Origin: Candidatus Melainabacteria bacterium
GTDB taxonomy: Bacteria; Cyanobacteriota; Vampirovibrionia; Obscuribacterales; Obscuribacteraceae
Direction: 5' to 3'
Assembly: GCA_003175915.1 (NCBI GenBank)
Contig: PSRH01000180.1
Span: 1-7,896, forward strand
DNA: 7,896 nucleotides
How positions within the stretch are numbered: the stretch's first letter is position 1; every line of letters begins with the position of its first letter. The position numbers and the translations under genes were made by a program. The notes beneath the pieces are model-generated. The model did no database searches. It saw nothing but the letters and a program-made list of their open reading frames with translations, and was not told the DNA's origin. Shown here piece by piece: positions 1-6,434 of the stretch.

Positions 1-71
1 GCGCCCGGTGCGAGTCGAACGCACGACCAATCGGTTAAAAGCCGAGTGCTCTACCACTGAGCTACGGGCGC
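1..71 (-). tRNA. tRNA-Lys (anticodon UUU)
   Basis: Read on the minus strand, this folds into a full cloverleaf. The acceptor stem pairs GCGCCCG (71-65) with CGGGCGC (7-1). The D arm is GCTC/GAGC, the anticodon loop is CTTTTAA, and the T arm is GTGCG-TTCGACT-CGCAC. The anticodon TTT lies at 37-39 and specifies lysine. The outermost anticodon-stem pair is a C/U mismatch; the rest of that stem pairs. The discriminator base and any encoded CCA fall just left of the window, so the gene is complete except for its very 3' end. A strong promoter sits directly upstream at 90-119. Confidence 0.96.
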
Positions 72-89
72 CAGTTGGTTTCAGACCGC

Positions 90-119
90 ATGGTAGCAAC
101 CTCATGACCTGAGTGTCAA
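90..119 (-). promoter_or_regulatory. Sigma-70-type promoter of tRNA-Lys
   Basis: On the minus strand a perfect -35 TTGACA (119-114) is followed after 18 bases by TACCAT (95-90), which matches TATAAT at 4 of 6 positions. A TG one base before the -10 (TGC-TACCAT) makes it an extended -10. Transcription would start near 83, giving a leader of about 12 bases before the mature tRNA 5' end at 71. That is the expected geometry for a stable-RNA promoter. Confidence 0.7.
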
Positions 120-205
120 GAAAAATGGAGGCTTTCAGACATCTTCTTGAAGACCGATCTAATCCCCGGTCCTCGTTCCACTAAAACAAGGCCGGGCATT
201 GTCAT

Positions 206-233
206 GGCTTAGCACCACATATGGTGCCTCGCC
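206..233. repeat. Inverted repeat downstream of the receiver-like gene
   Basis: GCACCA (212-217) and TGGTGC (222-227) pair around a 4-base loop. GGC (206-208) and GCC (231-233) can pair outside a 3/3 internal loop. The hairpin lies 8 bases past the stop codon at 241 of the minus-strand receiver-like gene, where a terminator would be expected. It lacks the T-run of an intrinsic terminator on either strand. It may act as a 3'-end stabilising hairpin or a factor-assisted stop; its role is uncertain. Confidence 0.4.
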
Positions 234-240
234 TCAAGTA

Positions 241-735
241 CTAAACGGCAAGGGTTAGACAACGGGCTATCTCCGCCTGAATCTCGGCTGCCGTTAGGGC
301 ATCTACCGAAACATACTTGGTGGCCCCAAGCGCTTTGGCTGCCAGTTCAAGGGCATGATCGACCTGGTTAGCTAACTGGGTCCGCTTCAAAGAAAGAAAG
401 ACAAATGGAATCTCTTTCCAGTGCGGCGAGGCTTTTACTCTATTCAAGAAATCGTAGGAGTTACTCTCTTCCTGATGCACGCCAGAGACAATCAGGTGAA
501 TCGGCTTTTGACCAAGAATTTCAAAAGCATCGGCGGGACGATCGACAAAAATCAACTGGTAATCGCCAGGTGAAAGCAAATTCTCGATCTCCTGTTGACC
601 GCAATTGCGTTCACAAAGGACAAGAATTTGTACTGGAGATTTCGGTGTCAAAGTATCCAGCAAGCTCAAATCACCGTCCCCAAAATTGCCAAGGCAGGTG
701 GGCTGCCAGAGCTCTGAGTTTGAGCATGGCACCAA
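241..735 (-). CDS. Degenerate receiver-domain protein (pseudo-receiver)
   Basis: A 164-residue protein with the alternating beta/alpha pattern of a CheY-like receiver from about residue 35 to 164. Strand 1 is VQILVLCER, strand 3 is HLIVSGV, strand 4 is IPFVFLS, and the strand-5 region is ATKYVSV. Aligned by eye to the usual LIxxD pattern, the phosphoacceptor Asp falls on Gly85 (Ser84 just before). The invariant Lys after strand 5 is absent, and the acidic pair after strand 1 is reduced to Glu42. Ser115 holds the Thr/Ser position. Phosphorylation is therefore unlikely; it more plausibly acts by protein-protein contact. There is no output domain and no partner kinase here. The start is unsure: TTG at 735 (GTG follows) has no Shine-Dalgarno. 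TTG at 663 has a GGTGA seven bases upstream, and would still include the whole domain. The reading frame has no internal ATG. A stop at 775-777 limits upstream extension. Confidence 0.7.
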   Translation of the reverse strand: MVPCSNSELWQPTCLGNFGDGDLSLLDTLTPKSPVQILVLCERNCGQQEIENLLSPGDYQLIFVDRPADAFEILGQKPIHLIVSGVHQEESNSYDFLNRVKASPHWKEIPFVFLSLKRTQLANQVDHALELAAKALGATKYVSVDALTAAEIQAEIARCLTLAV

Positions 736-757
736 TGAAGTCAGCTGTCTATGAGGG

Positions 758-763
758 TTTATA
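758..763 (-). promoter_or_regulatory. Possible -10 box for the receiver-like gene
   Basis: TATAAA on the minus strand matches the -10 consensus at 5 of 6 positions and lies 22 bases before the TTG at 735. No good -35 is present at 16-18 bases, so this is a weak candidate. Confidence 0.25.
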
Positions 764-860
764 GATACGAATCGCTAAGCGCAGCCATACGCATTGGGCG
801 CAAATCCGCACAGCAAGTCACTTTTCGGCGTTTGAGGCAAGAAATTCAACTTTTCTAATC

Positions 861-873
861 AGCCTAGCAGGCT
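861..873. repeat. Short hairpin over the stop codon of the small TPR-like gene
   Basis: AGCCT (861-865) and AGGCT (869-873) flank a 3-base loop and overlap the TAG stop at 872-874. No T-run follows on the minus strand, so it does not qualify as an intrinsic terminator. Confidence 0.25.
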
Positions 874-1228
874 AACTTCTCTTAAGGGCACACATTCCAT
901 AGGCTGATGTCGTGCCGATTTTTTTCAGTTGAGGATCGCTGGAACGTCGATTAGTGATCTTGGCATTTTGACTGGAGGGCTCCTGAAACTCTTCGTTTCG
1001 TTTCTCCCCCTCCTTCGCGGGTTCCTTGCGCTTTTCTCGGCGCTCCTGAATGCTCAAGATGTAGTAGTAGATCTCCTGAGCCTGTCTCAAGTAGCCGTGT
1101 TTCTGATAATACTTCGCCAACAAAATCAGCTCGTGAATGCTCTTTTCCAGGGCTGTCTCCAATGAATCTGGCGGCAGAATGCGATTCTCTCTGGCAGCGT
1201 CGTGTGGTTCAGCGACTCGGGTTTTCAT
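872..1228 (-). CDS. Small hypothetical protein with a TPR-like helical hairpin
   Basis: 118 residues starting at an ATG with a purine-rich AGAAGAGAGAA about 8 bases upstream. I do not recognise a named family. Residues about 30-64 resemble one tetratricopeptide-type helix pair, with IHELILLAKYYQKHGYLRQA followed by QEIYYYILSIQ. This has small and aromatic residues at typical TPR positions and probably forms a helical protein-binding surface. Residues about 62-82 are strongly charged (Lys, Arg, Glu), and the remainder is polar and probably disordered. There is no signal peptide or membrane segment, so it is probably cytoplasmic. Coding is supported by the RBS, the amphipathic helix pattern and its fit between two other minus-strand genes. 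A single TPR unit rarely folds alone, so it may dimerise or bind a larger partner. Confidence 0.65.
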   Translation of the reverse strand: MKTRVAEPHDAARENRILPPDSLETALEKSIHELILLAKYYQKHGYLRQAQEIYYYILSIQERREKRKEPAKEGEKRNEEFQEPSSQNAKITNRRSSDPQLKKIGTTSAYGMCALKRS

Positions 1229-1251
1229 GGCGAGTTCTCTCTTCTAGTCAA

Positions 1252-1263
1252 TTAAGGCCTTAA
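1252..1263. promoter_or_regulatory. Perfect 12-bp palindrome upstream of the small TPR-like gene
   Basis: TTAAGGCCTTAA is a perfect palindrome centred about 30 bases upstream of the ATG at 1228. AGT (1246-1248) and ACT (1266-1268) add imperfect outer symmetry. The position fits an operator near the promoter of the 872-1228 gene. Palindromes of this length are expected about once or twice by chance in 8 kb, so position is the main argument. Confidence 0.3.
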
Positions 1264-1288
1264 CTACTCGACATCATGGACTCAATTC

Positions 1289-1307
1289 GCCGGGCAAAGT
1301 TCCCGGC
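1289..1307. repeat. GC-rich hairpin between the membrane protein and TPR-like genes
   Basis: GCCGGG (1289-1294) and CCCGGC (1302-1307) pair perfectly around a 7-base loop. It lies 67-85 bases downstream of the membrane-protein stop at 1374, read on the minus strand. No T-run follows, so if it helps termination it is not a classic Rho-independent site. Confidence 0.4.
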
Positions 1308-1308
1308 T

Positions 1309-1350
1309 GGCCTTGGCAAAAGTCAAATTTTGATTAGCCAAGCAATGGCC
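1309..1350. repeat. Long imperfect inverted repeat after the membrane protein gene
   Basis: Nested symmetry is visible: GGCC (1309-1312) with GGCC (1347-1350), CTTGGC (1312-1317) with GCCAAG (1337-1342), and TCAAA (1323-1327) with TTTGA (1329-1333). CTTGGC/GCCAAG is the strongest arm, and the inner arm is a separate small symmetry centred on T1328. It begins 23 bases downstream of the stop at 1374 and could form a 3'-end structure of the membrane-protein transcript. No terminal T-tract is present. Confidence 0.4.
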
Positions 1351-1373
1351 AATGATCGAGCTTGATTAGAGCC

Positions 1374-2414
1374 TCACTTTGCCCCGGTCGCAAAGCTAAG
1401 AACGAGAACGAGCAAGGCGATCAAACCAATAAGAGCAGCTGCCCTGTTATGGCTGAGCTTCAACTGGTCGGCCGACGGAAAGGCTAAAAGGCTGAGAGCA
1501 AGAGCGAAGGGAGCAGCCGCGTAAAAGAGGGCGGGGGAGATTGTGGCCTGATTTTCATCTGGCTTAATCAAGCAAATAGCGGCAATTATCCAGGCAAGAC
1601 AAAGAAGCAAATATTTGGGCCGTTTGCGGGCAAGGAGCATTCTGACAAAAGCCAATCCGACAAGTAGCCAGTAGGAAAACCCGGCCGCGGTCCTAAGCCC
1701 TGGTTCTTTTGCCACCAGTTGCTCGGGAAAGAGAAGCGAGGACAGCCCTTCTGAAAGGGCGGCCGGCAGTCCATGTTGAGGTAAGGCAAATTCGCCGAGA
1801 AAGCCATTAGCCGCCAGTAAGACGACGCCAAAGCCAGCCAGAAAGATATAGGGTCTTTCTCTGAGCAAATCCCATCTAGTTAAAGCGAAAACGACCATGA
1901 GCAAGAAAAGGAAGTTGAGCTCATATTCTCTGGCAGCAGCCGGCGAGGCGGTAAGGTGCGCAACTGGCGGATAGAGGTTGAACAATAAGGCACTCCATAT
2001 AGCCGGTATTGCCTTCAATCTATTGCCGTATCGGCCGGTCCACTCAAGACAAATCAAGGCCGTCAAAAATGAACAGGCAAGCGTAATGCTCAAACTTGTC
2101 ATTAGATAGCCTGATGGGTTTGTTCGCCAGAGCCACCTATCAAGGCAAAGCGATATAGTGGTGAGCGCCGGGCCCGCTCCTGCTGAAGACTGGTTCAGGA
2201 AACAATCAATAAGACTCGGTGGCTGGCTCAGCCCGACCAGCCAGGTGGGATCTTGATTAGGGCATTTAGCAAACCAGCTAGCCAAGTTTATCGCTGTCAG
2301 GACCGCCACCAAAATGAGCCCTACTGTCAATTGTGTTCTGGTATTGAGTGGATCAAGGCGGGCCTTTTCCAAGCTCAAATCGCCTCTTGCCTCAACGCTT
2401 GCGCCCTGGATCAA
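1374..2414 (-). CDS. Polytopic membrane protein, GT-C-like
   Basis: 346 residues with about nine predicted membrane helices: roughly 29-48, 104-123, 133-150, 165-182, 188-205, 243-262, 267-284, 293-312 and 325-343. The N-terminal 25 residues are polar. Residues about 81-123 (key segment ISLCLDRWLWRTNPSGYL) resemble the loop-plus-helix of GT-C-fold glycosyltransferase relatives such as TMTC/DUF1736-type proteins, where a 'LSF-LDY-LWG-NPFGYHLTN' pattern is common. The family's usual histidines are missing here, so catalytic activity is doubtful. The most upstream possible start is TTG at 2414. GGGGTGA lies just before it and an in-frame TGA directly above, which supports this non-ATG start. At 346 residues it is short for active GT-C enzymes. 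Membrane location is secure; function is a guess. Confidence 0.75.
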   Translation of the reverse strand: MIQGASVEARGDLSLEKARLDPLNTRTQLTVGLILVAVLTAINLASWFAKCPNQDPTWLVGLSQPPSLIDCFLNQSSAGAGPALTTISLCLDRWLWRTNPSGYLMTSLSITLACSFLTALICLEWTGRYGNRLKAIPAIWSALLFNLYPPVAHLTASPAAAREYELNFLFLLMVVFALTRWDLLRERPYIFLAGFGVVLLAANGFLGEFALPQHGLPAALSEGLSSLLFPEQLVAKEPGLRTAAGFSYWLLVGLAFVRMLLARKRPKYLLLCLAWIIAAICLIKPDENQATISPALFYAAAPFALALSLLAFPSADQLKLSHNRAAALIGLIALLVLVLSFATGAK

Positions 2415-2416
2415 AG

Positions 2417-2424
2417 CTCACCCC
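2417..2424 (-). promoter_or_regulatory. Shine-Dalgarno supporting a TTG start
   Basis: On the minus strand GGGGTGAG precedes TTG (2414-2412) by two bases. The in-frame TGA inside it excludes any longer protein. Spacing is a little short but usable, and it favours the TTG over later in-frame TTG codons. Confidence 0.5.
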
Positions 2425-2443
2425 AAACTGACAACGGCTAATC

Positions 2444-2449
2444 ATTATA
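2444..2449 (-). promoter_or_regulatory. Candidate -10 box for the membrane protein gene
   Basis: A perfect TATAAT on the minus strand lies 30 bases before the TTG start. It would give a leader of about 20 bases containing the Shine-Dalgarno. The -35 region is poor (AGATTC at 17 bases), so strength may depend on an activator or be low. It sits in the short divergent region shared with the GH1 gene. Confidence 0.4.
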
Positions 2450-2515
2450 GGCTTGCGAAGTTGGGCGAATCTTGTTAAGAAGTTGATATATGCTCAATCA
2501 GGATCCTATGGACGC

Positions 2516-3928
2516 ATGATTACTTTCCCGGAAGGCTTTTTGTGGGGAGCAGCTACTTCTCATTTTCAAGTTGAGGGCAATCCATCTGAAATTTCAACAA
2601 GATGCTCGGATTGGGCAGAATGGACCGTGGCCGACGGCCGGATAGCCGACCGTACGACAGCCGATCAGGCCTGCCAGTTCTTTAACCGCTATCCTGACGA
2701 CCTGGAGTTGCTCAATCAACTGAATCTCAATACTTTCAGGATCAGCCTGAATTGGCCGGCGATCTGTCCGGATGCCAATGGTTCCGGCTTACTTCTTAGC
2801 ATTGACAGCGGGCAAATTGAGCACTATCGCCAATTGCTCAGGCGCCTCAAGGGGCAGGGAATCAAAACCTTCGTCACCCTCTTTCATTTCTGCCTGCCCA
2901 AACGCCTGGCTGATCGAGGTGGCTGGCTAAACCCCGCTACGCCAGAAGAGTTTGGTCGCCTGGCAGAAATTGTCGCCCGCGAATACAAGGGACTGGTTGA
3001 CTACTGGATCACCCTCAACGAGCCGCTTGCCTACACCTACCAGGGATATATTTGCGGTGCTTGGCCGCCAGGACTGAAACATTCCTACGACGACGCCTTC
3101 CAATGTATTCACAATATGCTCAAGGGGCATGCTCTTGCTTACCAAGCAATTCACGCCGAAGACCCGCACGCCCGCGTCAGTTACACCATGCACTGGCGTC
3201 CCTTTATCGCCCGCAATAAATTGAGCCCAACTGACCAGATGGTACGTCATTTGCGCGACGCCGTTTTCAATCACCTCTTTCCCAAATCGGTGCAGTCCGG
3301 CAAACTGCAATTCCCCTTCCCTTTTAGCCTGAAAAAAGCGGTCGAACCACTGAGCGGTACAATCCCCGGCTTGAAAGATGCCATGGACTATCTGGCCATC
3401 AATTACTACACGCGCGATGTCTGCGAATTCAGTTATGAACCGCCTTTCGATTTGTTCGGCGTAAAAACAGTAAAAAGCGAAATTGAAGTAAACGGAATGG
3501 GCTGGGAAAGCTATCCTGAGGGCCTTTATAACGTGCTGACTGAGGAAATCGCGCCTTATCGCTTCGACAGCAAGGGCTTCGAGAGGCCAATCATTATCAC
3601 GGAAAATGGCTATGCTTCGGTCTTTCCAGCTGACATGACCGACGGTAATTGGTCGCTCGATGACCAGGCACGCATTAGCTATCTCAAGTCGCACTTGTTG
3701 GCCATCCATGAAGCAATCAAGCACGGCGCCAATGTGCAAGGATATTTGCACTGGGCCCTTCTGGACAACTTTGAGTGGTCTGAGGGATTGAGAATCAGGT
3801 TCGGACTTGTCCGCGTTGCCTATCCGACGCAAGTGCGCACGCTCCGGCAAAGTGCCCATTACTACGCTCAAATCGCCCGCCAAAACGGTTTGGATGCTGG
3901 GGATACAGGCAACGGGCTGGCACGCTAA
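2516..3928 (+). CDS. Glycoside hydrolase family 1 beta-glycosidase
   Basis: 470 residues, the normal length for a single-domain GH1 (beta/alpha)8 barrel. It hydrolyses beta-linked glycosides, probably glucosides or galactosides, with retention of configuration. The N-terminal signature FLWGAATSHFQVEG (8-21) is followed by HFCLPKRLADRGGW (124-137). The acid/base Glu169 lies in TLNEP and the nucleophile Glu363 in ITENG. The C-terminal WALLDNFEWSEG (413-424) and RFGLV (428-432) complete the active site. Oddities are WPAI at 80-83 where most members have WSRI, and Cys126 where an Asp is usual in the HxDLP motif. No signal peptide, so cytoplasmic. I chose ATG 2516 because homology begins there and AGGA lies 12 bases upstream; the open frame continues 21 codons further up to a TTG at 2453, without family resemblance. 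The next gene starts 37 bases downstream on the same strand, so co-transcription is possible. Exact substrate cannot be read from the sequence. Confidence 0.95.
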   Translation: MITFPEGFLWGAATSHFQVEGNPSEISTRCSDWAEWTVADGRIADRTTADQACQFFNRYPDDLELLNQLNLNTFRISLNWPAICPDANGSGLLLSIDSGQIEHYRQLLRRLKGQGIKTFVTLFHFCLPKRLADRGGWLNPATPEEFGRLAEIVAREYKGLVDYWITLNEPLAYTYQGYICGAWPPGLKHSYDDAFQCIHNMLKGHALAYQAIHAEDPHARVSYTMHWRPFIARNKLSPTDQMVRHLRDAVFNHLFPKSVQSGKLQFPFPFSLKKAVEPLSGTIPGLKDAMDYLAINYYTRDVCEFSYEPPFDLFGVKTVKSEIEVNGMGWESYPEGLYNVLTEEIAPYRFDSKGFERPIIITENGYASVFPADMTDGNWSLDDQARISYLKSHLLAIHEAIKHGANVQGYLHWALLDNFEWSEGLRIRFGLVRVAYPTQVRTLRQSAHYYAQIARQNGLDAGDTGNGLAR

Positions 3929-3965
3929 ACTGTATTTTGTCCGGATCTTCCGACCAGTGAAAGAG

Positions 3966-5948
3966 ATGATGCCGATGCCATTATTGAGTCAGCGAACCAG
4001 AGCAATTGCCTCAGGTTGTGCGGCGGTCATTTGCCTCGTCTTTGCCGGACTTTACTCATTTCTCTTAAGTGGCTTTGCCTTGGCAGCTGCGCCTGGGAAA
4101 GAAGAGTATGTTTTGGCTCGTCTAATCGCTGACACGACAGCGATTAGACCCGGTGTACCCTTCCACCTGGGCGTGGAATTATCGATGCAGCCTGGCTGGC
4201 ACACGTATTATAAAGAGCCGGGTGACGTTGGCATGGGAACCAAGATAGAGTGGTTGCTTCCGCCGGGCTTCTCGGCCAAATCATTGCAGTGGCAGAAACC
4301 CGAGCGCCTGGATGAAGCAGGCATCGTCAGCTACGTCTACTCAGGAAAGACTCTCATTGCTTGCGAAATTGACCCTCCGGCGAAGCTCTCGCCTGGCTCT
4401 AGGGTGCCTGTAACAGCCAAGGTACATTGGTTATCTTGCAACAATATTTGTCTTCCCGGTGGCAGCGAAGTAAAGCTTGAATTACCCGTAGCCGGAAAAT
4501 CGACCGGCCCGATAAGCAAAATCAATGAAGCAGAGTTTCGTCTCACTGATTTCGACGGACCGGTAAGCGAACTAAAAAGCAGTAGCGCCGCCAGTGCAAG
4601 CGCGAAGAAAGATATCCTTGCCGATAAGTTAAAGGTGGCAGGTAGCGCCGGCCCTTCGCTGGGCTTACTTGGCTATCTGGCGCTTGCCTTTGTCGGGGGC
4701 ATAATTTTGAATTTCATGCCCTGCGTGTTGCCGGTTGTGGCAATCAAGGTGATTGGCCTGCTTGAACAAGCCAAGCAGGACAGTGCCCGGGTTCGCCTTC
4801 TCGGTTTAATTTTCTCAGCAGGCATCATCAGTTCCTTTTTAGCGCTGGCCGGTATCGTCATTGCCTTTCAGTCAGCTGGACACGAACTTGGCTGGGGTTT
4901 CCAATTTCAGTACCCACCCTTTGTTATGGCCATGGCCACAATCGTGCTTATCTTTGCCCTCAGCCTCTTCGGGCAGCTCAATCTTTCTTGCGGCATCGGC
5001 CAGAAGGAGTGCACAATGATGTCCGAAAGGGAAGGTGTCGTGGGCACCTTCTTCAAAGGAGTGCTAGCAACCATTCTCTCCACACCCTGTACGGCTCCCT
5101 TTTTGGGCACCGCCCTTGGTTTCGCTTTCGTACAACCATTTTATATCGTGCTGGCAATTTTCCTAACGGTCGGGCTGGGAATGGCTGCACCTTACTTGTT
5201 GTTGACGATGAATCCTGCCTGGATGAAGTTTCTTCCTAAGCCGGGTACCTGGATGGAGAAACTAAAAGAAGCTTTTGGTTTTGTTTTGCTGGCCACGGTT
5301 GCCTGGCTGGTCAGCATATTCGGTAATCAAGTTGGCGTCGATGGTCTTGCCCGCATGCTTTATTTCCTGCTGGTCGTCGCTTTAGCAATCTGGTTCGCGA
5401 ACCGATTCAGTGACTTGAGTTCCACGAACCAAAGAAGAATGTTTGTCCAGGGGAGCGCTTTAGCAATGGTTGTAATTTCCTTTTATTTCTTCTTCCTTTT
5501 GCAACCAAATCTATTCTTAGAAGCTGGTCACGCAACCCCAGAGGAGGGTGCGCCTCAGACGGCGTCACCGGGTAATGAACTGAGTTGGCAGCCTTTCTCT
5601 ATCGATAAGCTGAATGAAAGTTTGAACTCTGGCAAGACTGTCTTCGTCGATTTCTCCGCAAAGTGGTGCCTGACCTGCCAGCTAAATGAAGCAGCCGTCT
5701 TGCACAATAAAGAGATCGAGGACAAATTCAAAACACTGCATGTGGTGCGTTATCTGGCTGACTGGACAAACCAGGACCCGGCTATAACCAATCTTTTAAG
5801 GAAATTTGGTCGCTCCGGCGTGCCGCTCTACGTGATTTTTCCCGCCAAGTCTCCCGATAATCCGATCGTCCTGCCTGAAATAATAGACAAGGCTCTGGTG
5901 CTGGCTAAGCTGGATGAAGCCGGTGCCAGTTTAAACAGTAAGAAATGA
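3966..5948 (+). CDS. DsbD-like protein-disulfide reductase (three-module)
   Basis: About 660 residues from ATG 3966. A signal peptide (about 1-43, hydrophobic core then ALAAA) leads to an extracytoplasmic domain resembling the DsbD alpha domain, with the Cys158/Cys162 pair in SCNNICLPGG. Next is a CcdA/DsbD membrane domain of about eight helices (about 232-515) with redox cysteines in NFMPCVLP (Cys253) and STPCTAP (Cys375). Last is a thioredoxin domain (about 540-655) with WCLTC (Cys568, Cys571) and the cis-proline in SGVP (Pro620). The known role of the family is passing electrons from cytoplasmic thioredoxin across the membrane to periplasmic disulfide proteins or cytochrome c maturation. 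All six expected cysteines are present. An extra pair, Cys342 and Cys349, lies in a loop between helices. The start is unsure among ATGs at 3966, 3969 and 3975; the frame opens further left inside the GH1 gene but only the signal peptide makes sense. E. coli DsbD is similar in order but shorter. The substrate partner is not in the window. Confidence 0.93.
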   Translation: MMPMPLLSQRTRAIASGCAAVICLVFAGLYSFLLSGFALAAAPGKEEYVLARLIADTTAIRPGVPFHLGVELSMQPGWHTYYKEPGDVGMGTKIEWLLPPGFSAKSLQWQKPERLDEAGIVSYVYSGKTLIACEIDPPAKLSPGSRVPVTAKVHWLSCNNICLPGGSEVKLELPVAGKSTGPISKINEAEFRLTDFDGPVSELKSSSAASASAKKDILADKLKVAGSAGPSLGLLGYLALAFVGGIILNFMPCVLPVVAIKVIGLLEQAKQDSARVRLLGLIFSAGIISSFLALAGIVIAFQSAGHELGWGFQFQYPPFVMAMATIVLIFALSLFGQLNLSCGIGQKECTMMSEREGVVGTFFKGVLATILSTPCTAPFLGTALGFAFVQPFYIVLAIFLTVGLGMAAPYLLLTMNPAWMKFLPKPGTWMEKLKEAFGFVLLATVAWLVSIFGNQVGVDGLARMLYFLLVVALAIWFANRFSDLSSTNQRRMFVQGSALAMVVISFYFFFLLQPNLFLEAGHATPEEGAPQTASPGNELSWQPFSIDKLNESLNSGKTVFVDFSAKWCLTCQLNEAAVLHNKEIEDKFKTLHVVRYLADWTNQDPAITNLLRKFGRSGVPLYVIFPAKSPDNPIVLPEIIDKALVLAKLDEAGASLNSKK

Positions 5949-5956
5949 TCTGCCGA

Positions 5957-6427
5957 TCAAAGTTGGATGCCCAGCTTCGGTAGTACTTGTTGGACAGCCA
6001 GTTTATCTTGCTCTGTGAACTGGCGCTTTGATCCAACTTGCTGTAGCTCCAGAAATCCCCACAGCTTTCCGCCACGCCGCAAGATCGCTATCAAGCTAGA
6101 TTGCACATTTCCAAGCTCGATCAAAGACGAAAGAATACCAGCTTCTCCAGCCAGTCCGGGATCATTTTCAAAATCGATGCAAAACAATTCGTCTTTAAAA
6201 AGTTTTCCGAGACGAGAAAAAATCTCAATGACAACCACGGACGACTCTTGATCACTTAATTTTGTGCCAGCAAAGCATGGAGGATTTTTCTCAACCAGTT
6301 CATAGACTACTTCCAAGTGATCATCGACAAACTTCCAAACTATGCTCCTATTTGTCCGCGTGGATAAAAGCAGCTCTCTGAGCGTCCTCGCGATAGCATC
6401 ATCGTTCGCTTGATTAGCTTCGCTCAT
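5957..6427 (-). CDS. Single GAF-domain protein
   Basis: 156 residues, essentially one GAF-like domain (about 10-156). Diagnostic is the C-terminal strand-turn-helix: GGKLWGFLELQQ, then RQFTEQDKLAVQQVLPKLGI, the pattern seen where GAF domains end in a long helix. No kinase, cyclase or DNA-binding domain is attached, and no chromophore-type Cys-His motif of a bilin-binding GAF is evident. Two cysteines (51 and 83) could be redox-active or coincidental. It starts 7 bases after the peroxiredoxin stop and has no visible Shine-Dalgarno, which suggests translational coupling to that gene. Its stop is 8 bases from the end of the convergent DsbD-like gene. GAF domains usually bind small ligands or dimerise; the ligand here is unknown. 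Family call is by eye and moderately sure. Confidence 0.7.
   Translation of the reverse strand: MSEANQANDDAIARTLRELLLSTRTNRSIVWKFVDDHLEVVYELVEKNPPCFAGTKLSDQESSVVVIEIFSRLGKLFKDELFCIDFENDPGLAGEAGILSSLIELGNVQSSLIAILRRGGKLWGFLELQQVGSKRQFTEQDKLAVQQVLPKLGIQL
5997..6024 (+). terminator. Hairpin that could end the DsbD-like transcript
   Basis: GCCAGTT (5997-6003) pairs with AACTGGC (6018-6024). On the plus-strand RNA the stem can extend by a U-G, A-U and U-G to about 10 pairs with an 8-base loop. It begins 49 bases past the DsbD-like stop, inside the C-terminal codons of the convergent GAF gene. Only GCTTTG follows, not a real T-run, so termination is uncertain. The wobble pairs make the hairpin stronger on this strand than on the GAF transcript. 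Confidence 0.25.
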
Positions 6428-6434
6428 GAGAAAG

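Noticed and set aside
152..171. GACCG/CGGTC inverted repeat between the tRNA and the receiver-like gene
   Set aside because: Only a 5-bp stem with a 10-base loop and no T-run; within chance expectation.
405..764. Plus-strand open frame opposite the receiver-like gene
   Set aside because: The minus frame has a clear beta/alpha receiver pattern; the plus frame is a low-complexity Ser/Arg-rich shadow.
2927..3883. Long minus-strand open frame (318 codons) opposite the GH1 gene
   Set aside because: It lies wholly inside a GH1 gene with intact catalytic motifs, shows no recognisable domain, and long antisense frames are common in codon-biased genes.
3807..3965. Upstream extension of the DsbD-like frame into the GH1 gene
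   Set aside because: It precedes a clear signal peptide, overlaps the GH1 coding region and has no family resemblance. The true start is near 3966.
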